A stretch of 64,000 bases of DNA, from the NCBI GenBank assembly GCA_002914845.1, contig JXTC01000061.1, positions 1,163,185-1,227,184 of the forward strand, in the 5' to 3' direction. Position numbers and translations under genes: made by a program. Below the pieces are notes generated by a model that was given only the letters and a program-made list of their open reading frames with translations, did no database searches and was not told where the DNA came from. Within the stretch, counting starts at the first letter, position 1. Each line of letters opens with the position of its first letter. This DNA is from Trema orientale. Lineage: Eukaryota > Streptophyta > Magnoliopsida > Rosales > Cannabaceae. Positions 1 through 11,694 of this stretch are shown here, piece after piece.

Positions 1-61
1 CTCCACCAGTACTCATATCGTCAGTTGAAGACACTCCTCCTTCTTCTTGGCCGCGCTGCAT
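1..61 (-). CDS. Partial 5' end of an unidentified minus-strand gene
   Basis: On the minus strand an ATG at 61..59 opens a frame that stays open to the window edge. It reads MQRGQEEGGVSSTDDMSTGG, about 20 residues rich in Gly, Ser and Asp, as in the flexible N-termini of plant transcription factors. The sequence upstream of this ATG (to about position 900) is full of CT/GA and TA microsatellites, which is common in long leaders of plant regulatory genes. No domain is visible, so the product cannot be named. In Arabidopsis the gene before At1g33250 is the trihelix factor GTL1 (At1g33240, from memory), so GTL1 is a positional guess only. The open frame is short enough to occur by chance. Confidence 0.3.
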   Translation of the reverse strand, partial: MQRGQEEGGVSSTDDMSTGG

Positions 62-857
62 ATATCTATCCCTTCCTCTCGCAATTATTGATTCTCAAAT
101 TTAATTTCCCAATTGCTACCTCTCTCTCTCTCTCTCTCTCTCTAGATATATATATATATATATCTTGTATATATGCAGCCGCACTAGAGTAGTAGTAGCA
201 GTAGTGGCGGCCTCAGCGGTACATAATTGGATCCTCTTGTCTCCTCCTCCGATCGATGAGAGTGCTATAGTGTTTTGAGATTTTTATTTCTGGGGCGCGG
301 TTAATTGTTCACTAATTCATTAAATACCTCCTCCGTCTCCGTCCGAACAAAAAGAAACAGAAGAAGAAGAAGAAGAAGAATAAATACAAAAGTATTTAGC
401 TAGAGATCCATGGAGAGACAAGAGTCTTTTGACAAGGTAAAGCAAGCCAGCTGGAGAAGATAGGGAGAATGAGCATGAGCAGCAGCAGCAGCAGCAACAC
501 TAGCAGCAGCAGAGGGCATTATATTCATCCTCATCAAATTCAACTGCACTGATCTTCTCTCCTCTGTTTACTACTGCTGGCTAACCCCACTTTTCAAATT
601 AAAATTATAAATTATAATTTAAAAAAAAAATGAGAGAGAAAGGTACCCAGCGAGAGAGAGAGAGAGAGAGAGAGAAATGTGAGAATGAAAGAGATAGAAA
701 GAGATGATATGGGCTGTGGGGAAGACAGAGATAAATGTAGAGAGAGAAAGAGACAGCGAATGGAGATGACGATTATGAGGATGATGATTATGATTATGAA
801 AGAGAAAATAAAAAATTAAAATTAAAATTAAAAACAAAATAAAAAAGTAAAGAGAAA

Positions 858-888
<31 letters not shown>

Positions 889-3300
889 TAGAAAAAAGTG
901 AAATGATAAAACTAGCTATGAGATGCTGTGTTGTCAGCGGCTCTCACTTTGCTGCACCTAATAATTGTTAATAACCATTTTACTATTTTTTTTTTAAAAA
1001 CAAATTCATTATTATATTGTATGTGCTATACTTGTTACGGCTTACAAACTAGCTAGAAAAGATTGAAATAAATAATCAAAATTATAATAAAAGAAAAGAG
1101 AAGAGAAGAGAAGAGAGGGAACATATATAACATGTAACATGCAGGACTGGAGGGATGGGCAAATGATGAGTGGCACATCACAGCCACAAAGTACAACATG
1201 TTCATTCCTCATCAAACTCTTAACTCATCATCACCTTTTATATTATTTGCCTATTTGCCTTTGTTTTTTTNTTATTTCTACTTACTGCACATAGATTCCA
1301 AAATAACAATAATAATATATGTACATATATTTAATCTTTTATTATTATTATTATTATTATTATTACTACTACTACTTTTCTACAATTCCAACTTCCAATT
1401 CTATAATTTTTACCGTACTTTTTTAACTTGTTAATCAACGTCTTTTTTTTTTTTTTTGTAACTAAAACATTCTCAAAATTGAAGCCTGTGAATAAGAATA
1501 TACACTCTATATATCTAGGCTCAAACTCAACCAGCAGATATCAGCTAATTATTTCAAAAAGAAAAAATAAAATAAAATTAGACGGATATCTAAAAGGTCT
1601 GAGAATTATTATTATTTATTGTTCATAAATACATATATATGTAGTGATCAGGAATGACAGAGAGAAAGAGAAATACTAAAAATCCCATTCCCTGGTTAAA
1701 GCTTGAATTAACCAGAAAGAAATAAAGAGAGAGAAAGAGAAAGAGAGAGAAGCTGAGATAGTAGTGTCAGATGACTTTAGTTTCACAGAGTTGTATGTCG
1801 GGCCCAACTCCTTCTGACATGCTTAATAAGTCCCATGTGATTGGAGATGTAGGAAAGTTAAAATCAATCAATTATATTATACCAAAAATTCAAATCAAGT
1901 TCATTTTAATAAAGCCAAAAACTCATGATAATCCTAATTGACAGCGAACAATTCCTGTAGCACTACTACTACTACTACTTAATTATAATAATCTTATATA
2001 TATATATACATTTACTTTAAATTAAGGTATTAGCGCACCGGAACTGCGATCCATCTGATCCACAGTACGCGGTGCATTCTATTTTGTTATCTTTAAAACA
2101 CATTAAAACAGCGTGGGACACCTTGGACTCTCAACCTTTTTATGCTTAGCTGTTAAGAGTTTAAAAGCAAATTATTATTATTATATATATATATATATAT
2201 ACACATAATGTATCACGTATATCTTTATCACAATATGCTTCCATCTCTAATCAATATCCCACCATAAATTTCAGCATTTATTTGTTTTATTGGGGTTTAA
2301 TTTAACCCAGTACAATAAAGACATTGAGAAGGTGTTATTAAACTACTAAAAGAAGTGGTTAAAAAGAAAAAGAAAAAAAAAAATATATATATAATAGATA
2401 TAATATATTCCTCTCTCCCATTTACCTACTTGTGTGTAGGGCTACGAATTTAAGACATCATTGCTAACATACTCATTAGTCAAGTAAAAATATACATTGA
2501 TGATCGCAGGTGTATATTTATACATATATATATTTATACCATCGTAAAAATATTTTAAAGAAGAAATTAAGCTGATCAAGTTGGATTATAAGGACCGATC
2601 AGTTATATATATATATATATTCGTATATGGTGATTGGGATACATACACATATGTGGTAATTGGAGAAATCAGTTTGATTTGGAGGACTACATATATATAT
2701 ATATACACATGCATGATGCATGCAATGGAGCATTGATTTCATAGCATTGGTACTCGTCTTACAATATTTCTGATTATATCACTAGTGGAAAACGGAGGAA
2801 GCGCTACTATTTATATAAGTATATGCAGTATCATGAACTCTTCGAAATAATCATGATCAGTGGTTGACTAGGTGCTGATAAAGGATAGCTAGGCCATCTG
2901 TGTTCATAACGGCTAACGAGATTGTGATGTTAGAAATATAAGCAAATTAATGAAACAGAAGGTCAGCCATTAAAAATATTCCAAGTGTGCTTATTTATAT
3001 ATAAGAACAAGTATATATTAGAGCATATATATATATATATATCTAGAGGGGCATAGACCATAGGGTTATAAGGAGAAGGTGAAAATTTTACTACATATGA
3101 TCTGATTTGGGTCGTAAATTAGACATAAATGCGGTTAAACTTAAACGTACGTCCTACCTAGCTAGCTAGTTATGAATTATTAATTAATTGATTCATTAAT
3201 AAATGAAACAAAGAAATAAATAAGAAAGTGTACTAGAAAGTAGAAATGCGAGGAAGTGGAAGAATAAAGAATGACGTGGCCAACAGACAATTGACAAAGA
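62..3300. other. Gene-free, microsatellite-rich upstream DNA
   Basis: No coding frame with protein-like composition is seen. The stretch holds GA runs (about 651-675 and 861-883), GAA and CAG triplet runs (359-380, 480-515), an ATT run (1338-1363), several TA runs (2180-2200, 2605-2620, 2690-2704, 3025-3042) and one ambiguous base at 1271. It may hold the promoter and long 5' leader of the gene leaving the window on the left. Short ORFs here translate only simple repeats. Confidence 0.6.
119..164. repeat. CT and TA microsatellites
   Basis: A (CT)n tract of about 12 units is followed directly by a (TA)n tract. They lie in the presumed leader of the minus-strand gene at the left edge. GA/CT tracts in plant leaders can bind BBR/BPC GAGA factors, but that role is only inferred here. 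Confidence 0.85.
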
Positions 3301-5395
3301 ACAGATTGGTACAGCTGTAGTTGGGTCCCACTCAAAGTCCCGTTTCAATTGTCATGCGCCTCGAACGTGCGTGGCGTTTTTCCGGAACTTGAGAAACCTC
3401 CAACTGCCTGGTCCTCCTGTCTACTACTTACTACTGCCTCCCACTCCCACTCCCTCCCATGCGAATTAATATGCCCAATTCTATCTTTTCTTTTCTCTTC
3501 TTTCCGCATGGCGCATACTAGCATTATTTATTTATTTATTTGTTACTCTTTGGCCTTTCATATCAAAAAATAGGGGGAAAAAAAAAAAAAACACGCACAC
3601 ACACGCAATGACTTTGTCACCAATTACGGTTGGTCTTTGTGAGCTGGCCCTTTTGTTTTGTTTTTGGTTTTTTTTTACAGATAACCATGTCCCTTTTTTT
3701 TTGATAACCATGTCCCTCGTGAGTTGTAACCCTGGGCCGAGCATCTCAATCTAGACCCAAGATGGCATGCTTTCAATTTGGGCCTTTTCGTTTTTGATGC
3801 ATCGACACAGTTGAGGAATTTAGTTCTAAGCGAAGGATCAAACAAACAAGTTCATGTGAAATATGATAACAACAACAATAATAATATCGTGCAAGTACAA
3901 CTTTAAACCAGGTTAATTAGAGTGTACGCAACTACATTCGAAATTTTCGATGCAACTAATACCAAACCAGATCTGTTACTGTTACTGTTAGACAGCCCCA
4001 TATGCCTCCTATTGCTTAAATAACCCAACCACCTCCCACATGTAATTCATCATGTAATTCATGTGAACCCTTCTTATTTAATGCGTCCCACATTCATTTC
4101 CAAATTATTAGGGATGGGCTTCATAAACACACTGGTACTAGTGGGTTTCTATGCATACTAAATTCGAATATATTTAAAAATAATAAACCGACTAGACTTA
4201 AAATTCTTATTTTAATTATAGTCTGCAACTTCTCTTTTTATTTTTTCCATCAGTACAAAAGTCGCACCTAATAAGTGTTAACTTAACGATATTCAATAGT
4301 ACCGATCCAAAGTTAAATTGTCAATTACTGTAAGAAAAGAAGGTATTTCAAAAAAAAAAAAAAAAAAAAAAAAAAAAGAAAAGAAGGAATGCCATGCGTT
4401 TCGTTCAAAAACATTTCTATAATAATAAACCAATAGAGACTCAGACACCCCTCACGATGAATATGTACATAGCTTATAAGGATAGTTGAGACTGAGACAA
4501 CCCAAATGTTCATCAAATTATGAAAATTACCGTTTCAATACGGAAGCATACTGTTGAATATCAGTATAGGTTTTATGAGATTCGCTATCATCACTTCTAT
4601 CAATACTTTCCGTAGCTAAAGCTTTATACAGAGCCAATCTATTGCCGATAACTAAATCTAATATTTCTGTCTATCTGTTAAAAGGAACCATTGCCAATTT
4701 CGTCACTTGTTATTGTGACTAATAGTCTATAGAATAATATTATATATCCCAATTTTTGTACCAACACATGTAGTATGTAAGTTGTCACCATCTAATTGGT
4801 GTGTTAAAACTTACTATCAATAGATTAAACATTATCACTAATTAAATGATGACAAATCACATGCCACATGTGTGTATTAAAAATTTGGTACAAAATTTAG
4901 TACCTCAAGTATTATCCTAGTTTATATAACAATGCACAAATCTAGTTCAAACTAGACCCAATTATATATCTCAAAACGACTTGGCCATAAAAATAGCCCA
5001 TAAACAGAACAGAAGCTAGCAGCCATGGATTCAACAAGATTACCACCAGTCTATACATTTCTCACATTGTCAAACACTATCAGTTTGCTCAATTCATTAA
5101 CAATTCGAAAACGTTAAAAAAAACTAACAGTATGTGATTAATACCCCCAGACAAAAATCAGAAGCAAAGAATGTGATCCCTTCTGAACAAAATTGAAGGA
5201 AAAGAATGCAACCCCTGAGCTGAAGGTCTGTTGGCTCATGACTTATCCTCAAATTAACTGCAAAAAGTATATCACCATAGTACCTGCAAGCATGGGTCTT
5301 TCAGAACAGCTACAGGGTATTTGAAAGGTCAAAGTAACAACAATGTGGCTGACAATAGGAAGCACCTGATGGAGAAGAACCTACTATCCCAATTC
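3301..5395. other. Intergenic DNA downstream of the glycosyltransferase gene
   Basis: No gene is recognised. There is a long A tract at 4351-4377 and otherwise low-complexity AT-rich DNA. The right part (about 5000-5395) is probably the 3' untranslated region and downstream flank of the minus-strand glycosyltransferase gene. Short open frames at 3349, 3532 and 4325 lack homology that I can recognise. Confidence 0.5.
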
Positions 5396-7315
5396 TTATC
5401 CAAAGTCCAAACTAACAGAATCAGCAACGGAACCGGAAGATCCCTTCGCACACTGCCCTACTCTTAGTGTTAGTATTTCTTCACTAGTTCGGTTTAGTTT
5501 GCAACATAGCCTGCGAGGTACCTGTCCAAGTCCAAGGACATTATCTTACCACTCAAAACATATAACATAAAAGCTAATCACTTTATAAGCCATTTATACA
5601 TGGAGAGAGAAAGCCATGGAATAGGAAAGAACGTACCAAATGCCATTTCTTGCTTAGCGGATCGCCCAACACCTGAATTCTTTGCACACGGCGCAAAGGA
5701 GTCAAGCGGGGGAAGCAGAGAAATTTCCTCTTTAAATCGTCTTTCCCTGTACCACGAGCATATGAACCTACCGAAAAATTACCTTCTCTTCCAACATCTT
5801 TCAGGAAAAAGAGGATAGGCTTCTTACAAACAGATCTGTGAGGATCTCTGGTGTCGAAATCAAACTCGTTCCTATGACTTAATCCATTCCAAGCAGAAAA
5901 GGTTTGTTCAGTGCGCTCTAGCTCACGGGGAAGCACAATGTTTGGAAACACTTGAACAACATAACCGAGCGAAACTGTAAATGTAAGGCGGCGTCCGAGG
6001 TCGTAACAAATGGATCGCTGTAAAAAGCTGGTGGGGTCAACTCTCATGGCCTTTGTAAAGAGCTTCAGACTCTCCAAAGAGCTCAAGCCAGGGTAGAAAG
6101 GGTCGACAGCTTCAACATGATGAACCGACAAAAATGGTGCAATGGGATGAGAGGTTAAAAGACCGTGCGCACTACCCCTAATGTCCCACTGACCCCAAAA
6201 GAAACCAAAAGAAAAAAAGAAAAAAAAAGAAAAACAGAATTCAGAATTCCCATCATAGACTAGCTAGTATAAAACATGGCACATTTGAAAGCAAATCAAA
6301 GTCAAAGTCCAATCATGGAGCTAGCAGAAAGAAAAAAGAGAAAAATATAATAACGTAGGAAAGGAATGGGAGGGCAGGGCCGGGGAGGTACCTGGTGGAA
6401 GCCAGGTTCTCTGGTTAAAGGAATGCCCAGCTCGGTAATGCAGGCATGGAGCCTATCATCGCTGCCATAGAGCTTTGGATACCTCTCCAGACAGTCATCT
6501 TGAATGCGGGAAAGCGCTTTGGCCAAAGGGTAGCTAATGGCGACTCCTCCTCCTCCAAAAGCCATGGAATGACTGAAATAGGAATTGGCGGAATGGCTCT
6601 CAGAGGGGTTGCCGATGTAAACCATCTCAGATGGATCATACTTGCGGAGAACAGTGACGAGATTATCAGCATTGAAAATGGTGTCATCATCGGCCAAAAC
6701 AAACCAGCGCACATGAGGCAAGCGGAGGCGAAAGCACTCGGCCACAATTCGGGAGATTCGGAGTCCGGAAGGGTGACCAGTAGGGTTGGTGTAGCGGAAG
6801 CGGGAGATGTCCTCGGAGACCATGATAGGGGGCAAGGAATCGTCACCGTCCTCGGAGGGCACTGCCTCTTCCAACCAGACATGGCCACGCATGTCGTTGG
6901 GACGCCACCAGAGCCTGACGTATTCCTTGCGGCGTTTCCAGAGCTGGGATGAGCCAGCGATGCCGAAAACGATGTGCTTAAGAGAGAGGTCAGGAGGTGG
7001 AGGTGGAGAGGGAGATGGGGTTGGAGGTGGTAGTGAAATAGGGTGGGAATGGGAATGGGAATGGGAATGGGAATGGGAATCGGGTTTGTTCCAGAGAAGA
7101 GAGTGAGGGGTGGCTTCCCAGTCCTTAAATCGATGCCAGCAGCGGGTGGTGGTGCCAGAGAAGACAAGAGAGAGCCAAGCCGTGGTGGAGATTAGGAGTG
7201 CGACCACGGCCACCACAGCGGTGCCCATGCTGCTCTGGCGCCATCGACGGCTTCGGAGTCGATCGAGGTTGGTGGGTGTGGTGGCGGTCGTGGTTGTCGT
7301 CATCCTCGTCACCAT
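5396..7315 (-). CDS. DUF604 / Fringe-like type II glycosyltransferase (At1g33250-like)
   Basis: Three exons join in phase 0: 7315-6392, 6188-5637 and 5521-5396, with GT-AG borders, giving 533 aa. This is a usual length for the plant DUF604 family, which is related to Fringe/beta-1,3-glycosyltransferases of family GT31 and expected in the Golgi. A short cytosolic Arg-rich tail is followed by one membrane anchor at about residues 32-53. A luminal stem contains a His-Ser repeat (about 80-91, from a GGGAAT-type hexamer at 7045-7080) and a Pro-rich run. The catalytic domain starts near residue 112 (KHIVFGIAGSS) and has the metal-binding DDD at 209-211 in WFVLADDDTIF, then FGGGG. Exon 2 opens with WDIRG and LLTSHP; exon 3 supplies the family's conserved PRRxCC end. 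Donor and acceptor substrates are unknown. An out-of-frame ATG lies 16 nt upstream of the chosen start. The fifth codon is also ATG, in better context, and could be the true start. Confidence 0.88.
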
Positions 7316-7720
7316 CAGCAGCAGCGTTCATTTCCTAATTTGTGAAGTGGAGTTGAGTTAAAAGGGCAATTGGGGGTTTTGCTTTTGAAAGGGAAAGTTG
7401 AAATTCAAAAAAAGTGAATATGTTTCCGTTGCAGCTTTTCTTTTGTTTTGTATTACAAATTTACGATATAATTGAAATACATAATTGGATTTGGGACAAC
7501 AACCGAACTCAACCCAACCCAACCCAACCCAACCCAACCGAAGCATCCCCAACCCCACCCCAGATCGGAAATTGCAACCTCAATTCAGAAACTGAAACTG
7601 AAACTGAAAGATACGTTGTGTTCCGGTGGGTCGAGTTCTAGGGTTATGCTTAGGTTACCATTTCAAAACTGAACACCCAACCCACTGTTGTACCTACTTG
7701 GGCTTTTTTCTCGGGAAAAG
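7316..7720 (-). promoter_or_regulatory. 5' leader/promoter region of the glycosyltransferase gene, with AACCC repeats
   Basis: This is the upstream flank of the minus-strand glycosyltransferase gene. It holds an ATG at 7331-7329 that opens a 68-codon frame overlapping the main start out of frame, and a tandem AACCC pentamer run at 7511-7539. No convincing TATA box was found. Confidence 0.4.
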
Positions 7721-7846
7721 GACATGAGTAGGACTAATTTGGGTTAAAAGGATTTTTTTTGTGCAATTTTTTTTAATAATATTTTTAGGAGGGTCAAAAA
7801 CTTGTTTAACTATAAAAAAGTTTTAAATAGTATTTTTCTTTTGGGC

Positions 7847-7992
7847 GCGTCTACAGTAGGGGCGTCCCTACGTAATGCCATGTTTATACACCGTTTGATG
7901 AGAATATGTGTATAAACAGATTCCCCACAGATTCTCATCAAACGGTGTATAAACAAGGACCTTACGTAGGGGCGCCCCTACTATAGTCGCCT
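7847..7992. repeat. Long imperfect inverted repeat (hairpin, MITE-like)
   Basis: The arms are about 7847-7905 and 7931-7992, separated by a loop of about 25 nt. The core CAAACGGTGTATAAACA on the right pairs with the left arm exactly except for a few positions, and both outer ends carry the GTAGGGGCG / CGCCCCTAC motif. The whole unit could fold into one stem of about 57 bp. GC content is higher than in its surroundings. It resembles a small foldback MITE; no transposase is present. Confidence 0.75.
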
Positions 7993-8219
7993 CTTTTTTT
8001 TTTAATGGTTAAGAAATCTTTGACACTCCTAAAAATGTCATTTAAAAAAAATACACAAAAAGTCATTTTGGCCAAGTTAATCCTATCTATGTTATTTTCT
8101 TTTTTTCTTCTTCTTTCTCCTCCAAGAATTTTACACAGTACCTATTTTTGTACCTTATATTTCAAAAGTATCCGTTTTTATCTTTCCTTTAAAAATTCTC
8201 ATTTTTAGGCTATTCATTT

Positions 8220-8785
8220 CGTGTGTAAAATATGTATGGATATACATTTACAATATCATTGTGAAATATATATATATATACCAATTTTTAAGTATAATTT
8301 TTATTCTTGAAATGTATATCACAATGTACATTTTATCTGTAAAATCTGTATACGTTTACAACATAAATGTTTATATATACATTATATTTACAATGAAAAT
8401 TTATACCTGCGATATATATTTGAAAATATATACATATTTTTAGGTATAATTTTTATTTATAAAACCGGTGTGGTATAGAATTCTCAAATAAGGTATAAAA
8501 ATGGGTATTAATGAAATAAAAATAAAAACAATTACTTATGAAAATAGCTGAAGAAACTGATTTTTTATGGACTTTCCCCTTATTGTTTTGGGAAAAGTTC
8601 ATAAATACATGTTTTTAAAATCATATTTCCATAAACACTAACTTTTCATTTTTATTTTATATATACTCGTTTTTATATCCGTTTTGTTAGAAATGTAGAC
8701 CACTAGTGTTTTATCTATGAAATGTGTATATTTCATATGTAAAATGTATATCATGGTACACATTTCATGAATAATTTTCAGCTCT
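8220..8785. repeat. AT-rich repeat with degenerate GTATACA motifs
   Basis: This stretch is made of repeated variants of ATGTATACCATGGTATACATTT-like palindromes, and includes a block starting near 8590 (AAAAGTTCATAAATAC) that reappears inverted at about 20340-20386. It is therefore part of a dispersed repeat family, probably a decayed MITE. No gene is present. Confidence 0.55.
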
Positions 8786-9412
8786 GTTTTGGTCATTTTC
8801 TTGGGAAAAAGTTCAAAACAAGGAGTTTGTTGCTCGAAACTTATCTAAGGTCTCAAGTTACTAAATAAGGAGCGTTTGTTGGTCTAGAACTCAATTCGTA
8901 TTATCTAGCATCTAGTTTTCCTAATTAGCAATTTTCGGCTTCGTTTTGGTCATTTTCTTGGGAGAGTGTTCAAGAAAAGGAGTTTATTGCCCGAAACTTA
9001 CCTAAGTTCTCAAGATAGCAAATAAAGAGTGTTTGTAGGTTTAGAACTCAATTCGTAGTATCTAGCACCTACTTTTCCTAATTGGCTATTTTCGGTCAGT
9101 TTTAGTCGTTCTTTTGGAAGACAATTCAAAATAAGGAGTTTGTTGCTCAAAACTTACCTAAGATATCAAGCTAGCTTTGATACAAAGCTTTAGGGATATG
9201 TGTATGAGTTTGAGGGGGTCAGGGGTTCAAGCCTTAGTAGTGTGTATGTGTGATATTTTCTTTTAAATTTATAGTAAGTGGTAGTCATTAGTTAAGCCCC
9301 ACTTTTTTTTTTTTTTTTTAAAAGAAAGATCTCAATATAGCAAATAAAGAGTGTTTGTAGGTCTAGAATTCAATTCTTAGTATCTAGCACCTACATTTCC
9401 CAATTGGCTATG
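8786..9412. repeat. Three-copy tandem repeat, unit about 158 bp
   Basis: Three diverged direct copies start near 8788, 8944 and 9102. Each carries the order TTTTGGTCATTTTCTTGG, AGGAGTTTGTTGCTC, AGAACTCAATTCGTA, TATCTAGCACCTA, CCTAATTGGC (small variations). The third copy is interrupted by a SINE-like insertion. No coding frame runs through the repeat. Confidence 0.8.
9175..9326 (+). mobile_element. tRNA-derived SINE candidate inserted in the tandem repeat
   Basis: About 150 bp interrupt the third tandem copy. The left part resembles a tRNA A box (TAGCTTTGATACAAAGC, compare TAGCTCAGTTGGTAGAGC). A B-box-like GGGGTTCAAGCC follows at 9223-9233, and the insert ends in a T-rich/A-rich tail at 9303-9324. 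The flanks AGATATCAAGCTAG and AGATCTCAATATAG (14 bp, three differences) look like a decayed target-site duplication. Comparison with the two uninterrupted copies defines the insertion. Confidence 0.6.
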
Positions 9413-9738
9413 TTTTACATATGAAATATATACCGTGGTATACATTTCATACATCAAGTGTATTCCGTGGTATAAATTTCATGAATAAAAATTACACTAA
9501 AAATTGGCACATATTTCAAAATGTATACCATATATTAAATTTATAATAAAAAATATAAACTATGGTAAACATTTTCATTGTATACCGTTCATATTTTACA
9601 CATGAAATATGTACTACATGAGTAAAAATTTACATTGTAAATATATACTACTCAAATTTGCACATAAAATGTGTACTATAAAAATAGGTATTTTTGAAGA
9701 AAAATTAAAAAATAAGCCCATTTATCTGTCACACTAAA
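9413..9738. repeat. AT-rich repeat, same GTATACA-type family as 8220-8785
   Basis: It shows repeated CATTTCATA, GTATACATTTCAT and AAATGTATACCATA variants and no coding potential. It ends at the left target-site duplication of the Mutator-like element. Confidence 0.5.
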
Positions 9739-10090
9739 GGAAAATTGACCTAACTACTTCTAAACTCGGCCAAAGTGACTTTTTTAGTTTAGTTTTTAAA
9801 AATGACTTTTTTACTACTTCCCATGGAGGAGAAAGTCAAAAATACCCTTTAACCAGTCAAAACCTTGTCAGAGCTTTAGTCATTCGTTTTCTTTCGTTTT
9901 TTGTTTTATTTTTATTTTTTAAAATTTCAAAAACCCTGAACACGTTTTACAAAAGAGCAACCCTAAAGACCCCTCACCTTGCCCCTATTATCGGACCCAT
10001 AATCCCCATTAGAAAACACACTTCTTCTCCACTTTCTTAAAACTCTACTCCCCCACCTTGCCTCTGTCTCTATTCCGCCTTGTGATAACA

Positions 10091-10417
10091 ATGGCTAAAA
10101 TACGGTGGACTTCAAAAAACAGAAAAGCATATGAAGATTCTGACTTTGAATCTCCTCCTCCCCAGTCGACATCACCGAGGTTGAAGAAGTTGAAAATGGA
10201 TGAAGAGAGAATAGAATCCTCACCTCTCCGTGTATCTACACCAGTAACCAAAATGACGACGAAGAAGTCGGAGGAGAAGGTGAAAAAGAAAGAGGTGAAA
10301 GAAGAGAAGGTGAAAAAGCAAGAGGTTGAAGAAGAAAAATTAAGAATGTCCTATTTTCTGTGTTTGATGATTTTGGATAAGAGAAATTTGTATATTTTTG
10401 GAGGTTGCATTTGTGAT
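10091..10417 (+). pseudogene. First exon of the MULE cargo gene, charged and low-complexity
   Basis: The frame reads MAKIRWTSKNRKAYEDSD, then a Ser/Pro stretch and a Lys/Glu repeat (KKKEVKEEK-type) to about codon 88. An in-frame ATG 33 nt upstream (10058) is possible, but the sequence before 10091 looks like leader. The likely donor is the GTAAAA after TGTGATG near 10418. No fold is recognised; the composition resembles a nuclear-localised basic/acidic linker. It precedes the DUF1985 exons and probably belongs to the same gene. Confidence 0.45.
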
Positions 10418-11136
10418 GGTAAAAACCCTAAGTCCCAAATTTGTAATTTGTGAATGTAGTAGGTAGATTGTTTATTTTTTGCAAAGAAATTTTGAATGTA
10501 GTTGGGAGATGGCATTTCATGTCTCGTTTTTGCAATTTCATGTTGGAAGTCAATATATGTGCATTGTAGGAAAAAATGTTCCAGTGGCACAAATTTTGTG
10601 ACTTACACGCACAGATTAGATCGTTTATTTTAACTTTTGCAATGCTATGGCTGTCACAGTTGCGTGACCTATAATCACACACATTTGAGTACTAATTTTT
10701 ATGCTATGGTTTTTCATGTGAATATTAGATTGTGTGAATTGGGAGCTTTTTTAGCTATTGTTATGAACCACAAATTTTGATTATTTACATTTCAAATTAA
10801 AACTATAAATGGTTCTAGAAGATAGAAAGATTGCATTATTAAGCATTGTTTTGTTTTTGCAAGTTCCCGTTTTACATGAGTATATATGACATCTAGTCAC
10901 AAATGTGTGAATGTCACAAAATTTGTGACTACGAGTCATAGATATGGACTACTGTCAGGTATTCTATGACTATAAGTTATAGTGTTTCATGTGAATTTTG
11001 TGTAAATTATTGGCATTGTTAGCTATTATTTGAGAACTATTACTTAACCATTATTAGCTAAGTCACAAACATTGTGCCTATTTTTGCTTTTGTAAAGGTT
11101 GTACATGATTAAATGTAATTTCTATATCTATTGCAG

Positions 11137-11694
11137 GGCTGGAAATTAATATTTGAGTCTGAAGAAATTGAAGTCAGACAGGGAAAGATTAATTATTTTG
11201 GTCGCATTGATAGTTTTATAGCACACATCAAAGCAAAGTGGACTGAAGCACAAAGGAAGATGTTCTCTAAAACTTGTTTTAGGCATTTCCTAAAGGTGAT
11301 GAAATAGCTTACTTCTTCTGCATAAATAGTTAATCACTTGATAATGCAGGTGGCAGAAGTTTCAGGATATAAAGGTAACGACAAAATATTCTTTCAAGTT
11401 TATGGTACCTTAGTGAGCTTTTCCATCCAAGACATGGCACTTATTACTGATTTGAGGTGTGATGGAGACACCAACGAAAAGTTTTAGAAAACTAAAGTGA
11501 GCAAACATATAAGCCCTACGTACTTCAGTGATAATGATACATTGAAAAGGCAAAGCATAAAAATTGCATTTAATCTAATGCCTGCACAAAATGATGACGA
11601 TAAGGTGAAAGTTATTTGCTGTCTAATGCCCTTCTTACTAATAATCCTTCGGTGCAACTGCCTATATTCTTTGTCGACCTTGTTGATGATTTAG
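11137..11694 (+). pseudogene. DUF1985-like domain, broken MULE cargo gene
   Basis: Two spliced exons are visible: 11137-11295, opening GWKLIFESEE after TTGCAG, and 11350 onward after AATGCAG. The protein has the DUF1985 pattern: a Phe-rich helix (MFSKTCFRHFLK), then FQVYGTLVSFSIQDMALIT, matching the family's F.I.G.PVRFS..EFALVTGL signature. An in-frame TAG at 11485-11487 follows GDTNEKF, after which the frame continues to a stop at about 11694. DUF1985 is found mainly in plant transposon-associated proteins, often with Ulp1-like C-terminal peptidases; no peptidase part is seen here. Function is unknown. Confidence 0.6.

Noticed and set aside
619-837. 72-aa His/Ser/Leu-rich ORF
   Set aside because: It is a translation of GA and ATT microsatellites.
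1271-1271. Ambiguous base N (also at 40869) as a possible gap or junction
   Set aside because: Single Ns next to homopolymer or AT runs are most simply base-calling uncertainty, not a structural join.
3349-3573. 74-aa plus-strand ORF with mixed composition
   Set aside because: It overlaps nothing recognisable, lacks a family signature and ends in simple repeats.
6415-7167. Long alternative-frame ORFs (minus 250 aa, plus 168 aa and 99 aa) over the glycosyltransferase gene
   Set aside because: They are shadows of exon 1, caused by its high GC content; only the annotated frame has the family motifs and correct splice sites.
7511-7539. AACCC pentamer run considered as telomeric
   Set aside because: The plant telomere unit is CCCTAAA; this pentamer is an ordinary microsatellite.
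8786-9412. Regularly spaced repeats considered as a CRISPR array
   Set aside because: The units are long, fully repeated without unique spacers, and the DNA is a plant nuclear sequence.
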